Assembly (NCBI GenBank): GCA_905197585.1
Contig: CAJJZO010000023.1
Span: 1 to 14,695, forward strand
Origin: an uncultured Collinsella sp.
Lineage (GTDB): Bacteria > Actinomycetota > Coriobacteriia > Coriobacteriales > Coriobacteriaceae
DNA: 14,695 nucleotides
Reading direction: 5' to 3'
Under the pieces are notes generated by a model that had not been told where the DNA came from, did no database searches, and saw only the letters and a list, made by a program, of their open reading frames with translations. Made by a program: the position numbers and the translations under genes. Every line of letters starts with the position of its first letter. The stretch's first letter is position 1. Shown piece by piece: positions 4,905 through 14,618 of the stretch.

Positions 4905-6140
4905 CTAGTAGTTAGCTTCGTAGCCGTTGCCGTCGCCGGTGGGCTCTTCGTAGTAGTCCGAATCGCTCGAATCGCTTGAGTCATCGGAATCGTCAGAGCT
5001 GACCGATGAGGTTGCGGTACCGTTTGCGTAGTCGTCAGACGTGTTGTTGTTCAGGTCGCCGATCGTAGAGCTGGAACCGTCGGAAAGACCCATGGTGTTG
5101 GGACCCTTGGGATCCTTGCCAGCATCGACGCGCTCCATCATTTCCTTGAGCTCGTCCTCGTAGACAAAGACGTAGCTCACACCGTCGATCATGGTGCTGT
5201 CGTCGGCGTACGAAGGCAGGTTGGCCGAGTAGATACCGTCGACATCCATACCGCGCATGGCGTTGACCGTAGCCACGATATCCTGAACGCTCATATCGGT
5301 TACGAGCATATCGGACAGCGAATTAACCAGGCCAAAGATCTTCGTGGCATCGAAGTTATTGAGAATCTGGTTGGCAAGGGCGCCAAGCACCTGACGCTGG
5401 TGGCGCATGCGCGTGTAATCGCCGTCGGCATAGGTGTAGCGGCAGCGGGCATAGGTAAGGGCGGTGGCACCGTCCATATGCTGCTGGCCAGCGGTAATCT
5501 TAATATCCAGGTGCTCGGGGTCGTCAACATCATCGGTTGCGTTAATGTCGATACCGCCAACCGAATCAATCAGCGCCTGCATACCGTCGAAGCTGACCTC
5601 GGCATAGTGGGAAATCTGAACACCGCACAGCTCGTTGACCGCCTCGACCATGGCCTCGGCGCCGCCAACGGTATGGCAGGCGTTGATCTTCATGGTCTCG
5701 CCCTTGTACTCGACCTTGGTGTCGCGCGGAACGGAAATGAGCGTCGCCTGCTTTTGCGTGGGGTCGATGCGTGCCAGGATAATCGAGTCGGCACGATACG
5801 TATCCTCGCCCGGACGGCCGTCGGTGCCAAGAAGTAGCACGTAGAACGGATCCTTTGCCTCATCGGTGTCAACCAGAACCCGACGCAGATTGTCGGTAAT
5901 GACATTAGAATCGCCGAGCTTGCCCATAATGGTGGCAAACCACAGGCCGGCAGCGGTAGTGGCACTCAGCAGCACGCCAAGCACGACAATGAGCGCGACG
6001 TGACGAATCGTGTGGCTACGACGACGTTGGCGAGCGCGCTCGGAATAGCGAGCCACGTTATCGCGACTGTAGATCTTGGCCTGCGCACCAGTTGAGGGTC
6101 TTCGGGCGGTGGTATCCGCGAGGGGCTTTTTATTAAACAT
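4905..6140 (-). CDS. LytR-CpsA-Psr (LCP) family cell-wall glycopolymer ligase
   Basis: This 411-aa single-pass membrane protein has a basic cytoplasmic N-terminus (1-46), one transmembrane helix (about 47-71) and an extracellular LCP domain (about 98-255). Visible LCP residues are Asp107 in LLGTD, Arg116 and Asp118 in YRADS, Arg139 in VPRD, and the Arg cluster 244/246/249 in YTRMRHQRQ, which bind the polyprenyl diphosphate. The family transfers teichoic-acid-like or capsular polymers onto peptidoglycan. After about 340 the protein becomes a low-complexity Ser/Asp/Gly tail to the C-terminus. ATG at 6140 was chosen over TTG at 6146 because AGG sits six nt upstream of the ATG, while nothing suitable precedes the TTG. 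It follows murA by 12 nt, so the two are co-transcribed. The polymer attached is unknown. Confidence 0.93.
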   Translation of the reverse strand: MFNKKPLADTTARRPSTGAQAKIYSRDNVARYSERARQRRRSHTIRHVALIVVLGVLLSATTAAGLWFATIMGKLGDSNVITDNLRRVLVDTDEAKDPFYVLLLGTDGRPGEDTYRADSIILARIDPTQKQATLISVPRDTKVEYKGETMKINACHTVGGAEAMVEAVNELCGVQISHYAEVSFDGMQALIDSVGGIDINATDDVDDPEHLDIKITAGQQHMDGATALTYARCRYTYADGDYTRMRHQRQVLGALANQILNNFDATKIFGLVNSLSDMLVTDMSVQDIVATVNAMRGMDVDGIYSANLPSYADDSTMIDGVSYVFVYEDELKEMMERVDAGKDPKGPNTMGLSDGSSSTIGDLNNNTSDDYANGTATSSVSSDDSDDSSDSSDSDYYEEPTGDGNGYEANY

Positions 6141-6152
6141 AGGCAACCTGTA

Positions 6153-7436
6153 TTAGTAGATGACGGGATCGGGGACGGTAGCATGCTCGACATGCGCGCC
6201 GAGCGCCTGCAGCTTTTCGACAAACTGCTCGTAGCCGCGCTTGATGTGATGGATGGCCGAAACCTCGGTCGTCCCGTCGGCGATCAAGCCCGCTACGACG
6301 AGGGCCGCTCCGCCACGCAGATCGGGCGAGGTAACCCGTGCGCCCGAGAAGCCCCTGACGCCATGAATCATGGCATGATGGCTCTCGATACGAATGTCGG
6401 CACCCATGCGCACCAGCTCAGAGGCAAACATAAAGCGATTCTCGAAGATGTTCTCGGTGATAACGGAGCTACCGTCGGCAAGGGCGGAGAGTACCATAAT
6501 CTGCGCCTGCATGTCCGTCGGGAAGCCGGGGAACGGAAGCGTCTGGATGTCGACCGGCTTGATGCGCTCGGCACGGTTCACATGGACGCCATCCTCGACG
6601 CGCTCGCAGTCGATACCCATGAGCTCCATCTTCTTGAGCACCATGCCCAAGTGAATGGGGCAAAAGCCCGTGACATCGACACCGCGATCGTCGGCCATCA
6701 ACGCACCGGCAACGATAAAGGTACCGGCCTCGATGCGGTCGCCTACTACGCGATGGGTAACAGGATGGAGCTCTTCCACGCCTTCGATAGTCACGACGGG
6801 CGTGCCGGCGCCAACAATCTTGGCGCCCATCTCGTTGAGCATGTTGGCGAGATCGACGATCTCGGGCTCGCGGGCGGCATTGTCGATAACCGTGGTACCC
6901 TGCGCGCGCACGGATGCCATAATGAGGTTCTCGGTCGCACCGACACTGGCAAACTCGAGCGTGACGGTGGTACCGCGCAGACCTTGGGGCGCATTAGCGT
7001 TGATGTAACCGTGGGCGGTATCGAACTCAACGCCCAGGGCCTCAAGACCAAGAATGTGCATATCGATCTTGCGAGCACCCAGGTTGCAGCCGCCCGGCAT
7101 GGCAATCTTGGCGCGATGAAAGCGGCCCAGCAGGGGTCCCATGACGGCGGTGGAAGCACGCATCTTAGCGACGAGCTCGTAGGGGGCCTCCCAAGAATCG
7201 ACCTGAGAGGTATCAATCTCGAGCGTGTGCTCGTCGAGAACATCGATCGTAGCGCCCATGCCCTTGAGCACCTTGCCCATCACGTGGACATCGGAAATAT
7301 CGGGCACGTTCTGCAGCGTCGTCTTGCCCGGCGCCAGAAGCGTTGCCGCCATGAGTTTGAGTGCGGAGTTCTTGGCGCCCGAAACGGGCACGGAGCCTCC
7401 GATGGCGTGGCCACCCTCAACGCGGATAATATCCAA
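6153..7436 (-). CDS. murA: UDP-N-acetylglucosamine 1-carboxyvinyltransferase
   Basis: This 427-aa cytoplasmic enzyme adds enolpyruvate from PEP to UDP-GlcNAc, the first committed step of peptidoglycan synthesis. It has the EPSP-synthase-like double fold. Diagnostic residues are Lys22 and Asn23 (SGAKNSAL), Arg93 (MRAS), the catalytic Cys117 in PGGCNLGARKID, and the catalytic Asp308 in FPGFPTD. A Cys at 117 (not Asp) predicts normal fosfomycin sensitivity of the enzyme. The start is TTG at 7436: an in-frame TAG lies two codons upstream, GAAAGGG sits six nt before the TTG, and the protein begins exactly where MurA proteins do. The gene is 88 nt downstream of atpC, with a terminator-like hairpin in between, and 12 nt upstream of the LCP gene. 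No clear own promoter is visible in the gap. Confidence 0.97.
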   Translation of the reverse strand: MDIIRVEGGHAIGGSVPVSGAKNSALKLMAATLLAPGKTTLQNVPDISDVHVMGKVLKGMGATIDVLDEHTLEIDTSQVDSWEAPYELVAKMRASTAVMGPLLGRFHRAKIAMPGGCNLGARKIDMHILGLEALGVEFDTAHGYINANAPQGLRGTTVTLEFASVGATENLIMASVRAQGTTVIDNAAREPEIVDLANMLNEMGAKIVGAGTPVVTIEGVEELHPVTHRVVGDRIEAGTFIVAGALMADDRGVDVTGFCPIHLGMVLKKMELMGIDCERVEDGVHVNRAERIKPVDIQTLPFPGFPTDMQAQIMVLSALADGSSVITENIFENRFMFASELVRMGADIRIESHHAMIHGVRGFSGARVTSPDLRGGAALVVAGLIADGTTEVSAIHHIKRGYEQFVEKLQALGAHVEHATVPDPVIY

Positions 7437-7449
7437 GGTCTACCCTTTC

Positions 7450-7488
7450 AAAAAGCATGCCCGGGGTGGCTGGGCCATCCCGGGCATG
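7450..7488 (-). terminator. Terminator or attenuator between atpC and murA
   Basis: A 15-bp stem (CATGCCCGGG 7456-7465 plus five inner pairs, one G-U) closes a TGG triloop and pairs with CCCGGGCATG (7479-7488). On the minus strand it is followed by GC and then TTTTT (7454-7450). The T-run ends within a few nt of the murA ribosome site GAAAGGG. It should end most atp-operon transcripts; murA may depend on read-through. Confidence 0.85.
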
Positions 7489-7524
7489 ATGTGTTCGCAA
7501 ATGGTCGAACGCTAAATCGTTTGA

Positions 7525-7917
7525 CTATTGGGCAAGCTTGAGCTTACACCATGCGATTTCATTATAGAGGTAGGCGCGGCGTGCATCATCCTCCGACAAA
7601 TTACCCAGCTTCTCTTCAAAACCTTGAATATCAGCTTTAAGCTTGTCGGCATCGACGGTCGCCAAATCGCAAGCGCGCTCGGCGAGAACGGTCACGACAT
7701 CGTCCGCAACCTGGGCATAGCCGCCGGCCACGGCAAACGTGTGGTCGACAGTGCCCATGGCCTTATCGGAAACGCGAACGTAACCGCGGTCGATCGTGCA
7801 GATCTCGCTGGAGTGGGCAGGCAGAACGCCAAACTCGCCATCCGTGGACGGAATCGACACAAACGCAGCGTCGCCCTCATAGGCGCAGCTCACGGGGCAC
7901 ACGATGCGGATACGCAT
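7525..7917 (-). CDS. atpC: F-type ATP synthase epsilon subunit
   Basis: A 130-aa protein of the F1 central stalk, with the N-terminal beta-sandwich (1-85, containing GEFGVLPAHS at about 27-36 and VAGGYAQV) and a C-terminal helical hairpin (about 88-130). It couples rotor and catalytic head and can inhibit ATP hydrolysis. The ATG at 7917 lies 3 nt after the atpD stop, with a purine-rich GGGGGAGAAG upstream. It is the last gene of the atp operon and is followed by a terminator-like hairpin. Confidence 0.96.
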   Translation of the reverse strand: MRIRIVCPVSCAYEGDAAFVSIPSTDGEFGVLPAHSSEICTIDRGYVRVSDKAMGTVDHTFAVAGGYAQVADDVVTVLAERACDLATVDADKLKADIQGFEEKLGNLSEDDARRAYLYNEIAWCKLKLAQ

Positions 7918-7920
7918 AAC

Positions 7921-10283
<2,363 letters not shown>

Positions 10284-10288
10284 GGGGC

Positions 10289-11887
10289 TTAGTTCTCCTC
10301 TGATCCAGAAACATCCGAATGGTGCTTGGCCATGAACTGCTGCTTGAAGTCGCCGATGACGCGCAAGAGCTCAGCCTTGGTGTCATCATCGATCTTCTTG
10401 GCGCGAACCTTGTCGAGCAGCGAGCCAAAGCCATTGTCCATGTACTCGATGAGCTCGGCACGGAAAGGCAGTACGTCGGCGATCTCCAGGTCATCCAGGA
10501 AGCCCTCGTTGCCAGCGAACAGCGTAACGATCTGCTCGCCAACCTCAAACGGCTTGTAACGCGGCTGCTTCAGGAGCTCGGTCATGCGGGCACCATGGGT
10601 CAGCTGCTTCTGAGTAGCCTCGTCGAGGTCGGAGCCGAACTGCGTAAAGCCGGCGAGCTCCTGGTACGAAGCGAGGTCCAGACGGAGGTTGCCGGCGACC
10701 TGCTTCATAGCCTTGGTCTGCGCGTCGCCACCGACGCGGGACACGGAAATGCCCACGTCGACTGCCGGGCGCTGGCCCTGGAAGAAGAGCTCGGACTGCA
10801 GGTAGATCTGACCATCGGTAATGGAAATGACGTTGGTCGGAATGTAGGCCGAGACGTCGCCGTCCTGGGTCTCGATGATCGGAAGAGCCGTCATGGAGCC
10901 GTAACCGTTCTTCTTGGACATCTTGACGGCACGCTCGAGCAGACGAGAGTGCAGGTAGAAGATGTCGCCAGGATAGGCCTCGCGTCCGGGCGGACGATGC
11001 AGCGTCAGCGACATCTGACGGTAGGCCACAGCCTGCTTGGACAGGTCATCGTAGATGACGAGCACGTGGCCACCGGGGTTGGTCTCGCTGGCGGGCTTGC
11101 CGTCCTCGCCGTTGTACATGAAGAACTCGCCGATAGCGGCACCGGCCATAGGCGCGATGTACTGCATAGGGGCGGAATCGGCAGCGCTGGCCGAAACAAT
11201 GATGGTGTAGTCGAGCGCACCGTGCTGAGCGAGGGTCTCGCGGATGTTGGCAACCGTGGAGGCCTTCTGGCCGATGGCGACATAGATGCAGACCATGCCC
11301 TTGCCGCGCTGGTTGAGGATAGCGTCGATGGCGATGGCGGTCTTACCGGTCTTACGGTCACCGATGATGAGCTCACGCTGACCGCGGCCAATAGGCACCA
11401 TGGAGTCGATAGCGAGCAGACCGGTCTGAACCGGCTCGCACACCGGGGTACGATCGATGACGCCGGGAGCCTTGAACTCGATGGGGCGACGGTGCGTAGC
11501 GACGATGTCGCCCAGGCCGTCGATGGGCTGGCCGAGCGGATTGACGACGCGGCCGAGCATGGCACGGCTCACGGGGATATCCATAACGCGGCCAGTGGTG
11601 CGGCACTCGTCGCCTTCCTTGATGGAGTCGACGGCACCGAACAGAACGGCGCCGACCTCGTCACGGTCAAGGTTCTGGGCAAGGCCGAAGACGGTCTCAC
11701 CGGTATCGGAGCTCTTGAACTCCAGAAGCTCGCCTGCCATGGCGCTCTTGAGGCCGGAGACGCGCGCGATGCCGTCGCCTACCTCGTCGACCGTTGAAAC
11801 CTCATGCGTATCGACCGTCGCGGAGAGGCTCGTGAGCTGCTCCTGCAGTTTCTTGGCGATATCCTGGGCATTGAGGGTTTCGGACAT
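10289..11887 (-). CDS. atpA: F-type ATP synthase alpha subunit
   Basis: The non-catalytic nucleotide-binding subunit of F1, 532 aa. Key sites are the P-loop GDRKTGKT (176-183; the Lys where E. coli has Gln is typical of actinobacteria), Walker B IYDD (278-281) and the arginine finger Arg384 in [10 protein letters not shown], which completes the catalytic site on beta. The N-terminus (1-25) is the usual helix that binds delta. Compared with E. coli there is an insertion of about 12 residues at roughly 259-272, just before Walker B. ATG at 11887 overlaps the atpH stop by one base (TAATG) and has GGAGGTGAA upstream. Confidence 0.98.
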   Translation of the reverse strand: MSETLNAQDIAKKLQEQLTSLSATVDTHEVSTVDEVGDGIARVSGLKSAMAGELLEFKSSDTGETVFGLAQNLDRDEVGAVLFGAVDSIKEGDECRTTGRVMDIPVSRAMLGRVVNPLGQPIDGLGDIVATHRRPIEFKAPGVIDRTPVCEPVQTGLLAIDSMVPIGRGQRELIIGDRKTGKTAIAIDAILNQRGKGMVCIYVAIGQKASTVANIRETLAQHGALDYTIIVSASAADSAPMQYIAPMAGAAIGEFFMYNGEDGKPASETNPGGHVLVIYDDLSKQAVAYRQMSLTLHRPPGREAYPGDIFYLHSRLLERAVKMSKKNGYGSMTALPIIETQDGDVSAYIPTNVISITDGQIYLQSELFFQGQRPAVDVGISVSRVGGDAQTKAMKQVAGNLRLDLASYQELAGFTQFGSDLDEATQKQLTHGARMTELLKQPRYKPFEVGEQIVTLFAGNEGFLDDLEIADVLPFRAELIEYMDNGFGSLLDKVRAKKIDDDTKAELLRVIGDFKQQFMAKHHSDVSGSEEN

Positions 11888-12363
11888 TAGGCTTCACCTC
11901 CGTACGAATTAGCAGAGTTTGCGAGGGTCTCCTGCGCGATGCGCAGCTGCGTCTTGACGGAAATGTCACGACGCTCGCCGCGGGCCTCGAGCACCAGGCC
12001 GCCCACGATAGACGGGTCGACCTGCTCGATAAGGAATACTTTGCGGCCGAAGTCCTGCTCGCATTTCTTAGTGATGGTTTGACGCAGCTCGTCGTCGAGC
12101 GGGATCGCCGTGGTGACGGTCACGCCCACTACATCCTCGTCTTCCTCGGCAACATACTTAAAGGCAGCTGCCACCTTGGGAAGAAGGTCGAGCTGGTCGC
12201 GCTTGGACATGGTGTCGAGCACGGCGATGATCTCGGGGCTGGCAGAAGCCAAGCGCTCGATCATCTCGAGGTCCTCGAACACATGGTTCTCGGCCTTGGC
12301 GGCTTCCAGAAGGGAGCGCGCGTAGGTCTCGAGCACCTTGTCCTGATAGCGGCTAGTCGGCAT
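11887..12363 (-). CDS. atpH: F-type ATP synthase delta subunit
   Basis: Peripheral-stalk subunit linking b to the top of F1. The N-terminus ([10 protein letters not shown], about 14-23) and the C-terminal half ([11 protein letters not shown], about 82-92; [10 protein letters not shown], about 119-128) are recognisable. At 158 aa it is about 20 residues shorter than the common 175-180, with the loss mainly in the middle of the N-terminal helical bundle (around residues 45-75). The ATG at 12363 lies inside the last codons of atpF (11-nt overlap), so it depends on coupled translation. Confidence 0.92.
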   Translation of the reverse strand: MPTSRYQDKVLETYARSLLEAAKAENHVFEDLEMIERLASASPEIIAVLDTMSKRDQLDLLPKVAAAFKYVAEEDEDVVGVTVTTAIPLDDELRQTITKKCEQDFGRKVFLIEQVDPSIVGGLVLEARGERRDISVKTQLRIAQETLANSANSYGGEA

Positions 12364-12955
12364 TCAGGCTACCTGCTTCCTGGATGTAGCGCTCGATGAG
12401 CTTCTTCTGCTCGGCCTCGTTCTCGAGTGCCTCGCCCACGATCTTGGTGGCGACGGCAACGGACAGGTCGGCGATGGAGCTCGCGGCACCGGCGTAAATG
12501 GACTTGCGCTCGTCCTCGACGGTCGTATGGGCCTTGGCGATGATCTCCTCGGCCTCCTTGTGAGCAGCCTCGATGATACGGGCGCGCTCGGACTCGGCGT
12601 CCTTACGGGCCTCGAGAACGATGTCGGCAGCCTGACGACGGGCGTCGGTGACGATCGAGTCGGACTCAGCGCGCTTGGCGATAGCCTCCTGCTTGGTCTT
12701 CTCGGCCTCGTCGAGGCTCTCCTCGATCTTCTTGCCGCGCTCCTCCATGGTTTTCATGATGCCCGGCAGGGCGACCTTGGCCAGCACGATCCAGATAATC
12801 AGGAAGGCGATAAGCGCCGGGATGAACTCCGCCATCTTAGGGATGAGGATGTCCGCACCGGCAGCGCCGTCCTCGGCGAACGCGGAAACCGGCATGAGCA
12901 GCGCGGCCGCGGACGCGGAGAGTGCGATCGCGCTCTTCTGGGATGAAAGATTCAT
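12353..12955 (-). CDS. atpF: F-type ATP synthase b subunit with N-terminal signal-like segment
   Basis: Peripheral-stalk b subunit, 200 aa. The membrane helix is at about 42-62 (followed by PGIMKTMEERGKKI, the usual start of the stalk helix), and the rest to about 175 is a charged Ala/Glu/Lys-rich coiled coil. It has an extra 40 residues at the front: a Lys followed by a hydrophobic Ala/Leu/Ser stretch (9-23) and an AFA|E motif at 25-28 that looks like a signal-peptidase I site. ATG at 12955 has GGAG 8 nt upstream and is 15 nt past the atpE stop; no good internal start exists before Met41, so the extension is likely real. Confidence 0.95.
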   Translation of the reverse strand: MNLSSQKSAIALSASAAALLMPVSAFAEDGAAGADILIPKMAEFIPALIAFLIIWIVLAKVALPGIMKTMEERGKKIEESLDEAEKTKQEAIAKRAESDSIVTDARRQAADIVLEARKDAESERARIIEAAHKEAEEIIAKAHTTVEDERKSIYAGAASSIADLSVAVATKIVGEALENEAEQKKLIERYIQEAGSLNAD

Positions 12956-12970
12956 ACTTGACGCTCCGTG

Positions 12971-13165
12971 CTATTTAACGATCAGCGCGACAACGAAGCC
13001 GATCAGAGCCAGAGCCTCGCCGAAGGCGGAGCCCATGATGAAGACGGTGAACACGCGGCCCTGGACCTCAGGCTGACGGGCCATAGCACCCGTAGCACCC
13101 AGAGCAGACAGGCCGATAGCAAGACCAGCGCCGATAACACCGAGACCGTAACCGATAACTCCCAC
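12971..13165 (-). CDS. atpE: F-type ATP synthase c subunit
   Basis: Proteolipid of the membrane rotor ring, 64 aa, two helices joined by the ARQPE loop (29-33). Helix 1 has the glycine-rich GxGxxGAG pattern (7-14). The ion-binding carboxylate is Glu50 in FGEAL. Aligned on the ARQPE loop, the Gln and Ser that bind sodium in Na+-type rings are Ile and Ala here, so a proton-driven ring is predicted. The start is GTG at 13165 with a textbook AAAGGAGG five nt upstream, the strongest ribosome site in the operon. The protein begins directly at helix 1, making it shorter than the typical 70-85 aa. Confidence 0.96.
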   Translation of the reverse strand: MGVIGYGLGVIGAGLAIGLSALGATGAMARQPEVQGRVFTVFIMGSAFGEALALIGFVVALIVK

Positions 13166-13289
13166 GATTCCTCCTTTGTCGTGCGTGTCTTATTTCACGC
13201 AGGATAACCTTTTTATAACTGCCGGGCTCCATGGGTACGGGCACCGGCGGTTTAACGAATTGCCTTACCTTTAAGGCGCGAACGGAAGA
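13166..13289 (-). promoter_or_regulatory. 124-nt atpB-atpE spacer with hairpin and strong atpE ribosome site
   Basis: It is the only sizeable gap inside the otherwise tightly packed operon. On the minus strand it holds a G+C-rich inverted repeat (GCCGG 13248-13244 with CCGGC 13225-13221), then an A/T-rich run (TTATAAAAAGG) and the AAAGGAGG site. No convincing -35 accompanies the TATAAA. A role in raising c-subunit translation, as the atpE initiation region does in E. coli, is an inference. Confidence 0.35.
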
Positions 13290-14093
13290 CTACTCCTCCT
13301 CCGCGACCTCCTCTGCCTCGGAGACATACACGGCGGTAAGGACCGTGAAGACGTAAGCCTGGATGGCGCCGACCACAAGCTCGATCGCATAGATCAGGAT
13401 GAGGATGGCAAGCCAGGCCAGCGAAGGCAGGGCGCCGACGGCGTGGGCCGCGGAAACCTGCTGAAGCAGCGGCTGCATGAACATGCTCGCCATGATGGCG
13501 AACGAGCCCATGACCACGTGTCCTGCGAACATGTTGCAGAACAGACGGACGGCGAGCGTGATGAGGCGCAGGAAGGTCGAGAAAAGCTCGACGACCCACA
13601 CGAGCACGTTCATCGGGAAGCTCACGCCCTGCGGGGCGAGGCTCTTGATGTAGCCGATCACGCCGTGAGCCTTGCATCCGTAGTAGATGAAGTACACGAA
13701 GGCGAAGATGGCGAGCGCGGCGGTGGAGCCGATTGCACCGGTGCCGGGCTTCATTCCCGGGATCAGGCCGATCATGTTATTGATCAGGATGAACAGGAAA
13801 AGCGAGCACAGGAACGGGAAGTGCTTCTTCCAGTTCTCACCCACGACGCCCTTGCCGATATCGTTCTCGACGTACTCGATGATGTACTCGAAACCGTTGA
13901 CGAAGAAGCCCTTGGGAACCAGGGTCTGCTTCTTCTTGAACACGGCCAGGACGATCAGGAGCACGATCGTGGAGACGATCAGCCAAAACGAGTACTGCGT
14001 GATGCCGCAGCTCAGATCGCCCACGACAGGGGTGGAGCTGAACTCGCTAACCAGATGATTAATCTCATCAGGCAGCTTTTCAAAAATTTCCAC
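13290..14093 (-). CDS. atpB: F-type ATP synthase a subunit
   Basis: Polytopic membrane subunit of Fo, 267 aa, forming the proton half-channels. Hydrophobic segments are visible at about 34-51, 93-114, 121-140, 160-195 and 220-257. The essential arginine is in the LITLAVRLFCNMFAGH segment (about 178-193), and the last helix carries IELVVGAIQAYVFTVL. The start is GTG at 14093, three nt after the upstream gene's stop, with AAAGG 7 nt before it. Length is normal. Confidence 0.97.
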   Translation of the reverse strand: MEIFEKLPDEINHLVSEFSSTPVVGDLSCGITQYSFWLIVSTIVLLIVLAVFKKKQTLVPKGFFVNGFEYIIEYVENDIGKGVVGENWKKHFPFLCSLFLFILINNMIGLIPGMKPGTGAIGSTAALAIFAFVYFIYYGCKAHGVIGYIKSLAPQGVSFPMNVLVWVVELFSTFLRLITLAVRLFCNMFAGHVVMGSFAIMASMFMQPLLQQVSAAHAVGALPSLAWLAILILIYAIELVVGAIQAYVFTVLTAVYVSEAEEVAEEE

Positions 14094-14096
14094 GAC

Positions 14097-14408
14097 TTAC
14101 CTTTCGACCTCATGAGGATCTCGCAGCGCCTTGGCGACGCGAACCGTGCAGGCGGCCATAAAGGCCACGAAGCCGATCGCCTCGCCCAAGAGGAACATGC
14201 GAAATGCCTCTCCGAACAACACAAACACAACCAAGGTAAAGACGAGCAGGGCGATTGCCGAGACCGCCAGACTCACCATACCCTTGAGCATGTCCGCATT
14301 CTGTTTATCGTCAAGAACCGGCTTGAGCGTAAAGACAAAGGGAAGGAAGGCAATTGCGCCCGCGATGGCGCCTGCAACGATAGCGAGCAGATCGGCTATC
14401 TGAAACAT
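14097..14408 (-). CDS. Small membrane protein at the AtpI position of the atp operon
   Basis: The protein has 103 aa and three likely transmembrane helices (about 4-25, 43-66 and 69-90) separated by a short charged loop (LDDKQNAD, about 31-38), plus a basic C-terminal tail. It is first in the operon and ends 3 nt before atpB, exactly where AtpI (a poorly understood assembly or Mg-uptake partner of Fo) or an uncharacterised membrane gene lies in other bacteria. Sequence similarity to AtpI is not evident by eye, so the assignment rests on position and topology. ATG at 14408 with GAGGA five nt upstream was preferred over GTG at 14420, whose AGGA is only two nt away. Confidence 0.75.
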   Translation of the reverse strand: MFQIADLLAIVAGAIAGAIAFLPFVFTLKPVLDDKQNADMLKGMVSLAVSAIALLVFTLVVFVLFGEAFRMFLLGEAIGFVAFMAACTVRVAKALRDPHEVER

Positions 14409-14470
14409 TGGCGTCCTCACTTTCCTTTTTTAACGCCTCACAGAACAGTTCCCGCCAAACATTGGTGACT

Positions 14471-14498
14471 ATTGTACGAGCCAATCGCTAAAGTACAA
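14471..14498 (-). promoter_or_regulatory. Candidate promoter of the atp operon
   Basis: On the minus strand a strong -10 TACAAT (14476-14471) is preceded by TTGTAC (14498-14493) with 16-nt spacing, predicting a transcript start near 14464 and a leader of about 55 nt. The two hexamers also form an inverted repeat (TTGTAC, 15 nt, GTACAA), which may be coincidence or a regulator site. Confidence 0.6.
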
Positions 14499-14515
14499 CC
14501 GAAAAAGCATCGGTT
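14497..14515. repeat. Inverted repeat upstream of the atp promoter
   Basis: AACCGA and TCGGTT (6-bp arms, 7-nt spacer) lie immediately upstream of the presumed -35 box. It is a possible regulator site or the remnant of an upstream terminator. Nothing else is recognisable from 14516 to about 14618, and no coding frame is convincing there. Confidence 0.3.
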
Positions 14516-14618
14516 AATACGCACCTGTTCGTTTTCTTAAGACCTTCTTTATGCCGCAGGTACGGTAATACGTTTTTCTCGAACCCTGCAGGGCAAAACG
14601 TCCGTTAACAGGAGTGGC

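Noticed and set aside
7493..7510. GTTCG-N8-CGAAC inverted repeat resembling a LexA box
   Set aside because: The actinobacterial/Bacillus LexA site is CGAAC-N4-GTTCG. Here the half-sites are in the opposite order and spacing is 8, and neither murA nor atpC is a typical SOS gene.
6183..7541. 452-codon plus-strand open frame opposite murA
   Set aside because: Shadow frame; murA on the other strand is unambiguous.
10319..11797. 492-codon plus-strand open frame opposite atpA
   Set aside because: Antisense shadow of atpA with repetitive Asp/Val/Leu/Gly composition; the minus-strand frame has all alpha-subunit motifs.
14584..14593. CCCTGCAGGG palindrome
   Set aside because: A 10-bp palindrome near an unreliable contig end, with no linked promoter or gene; probably chance.
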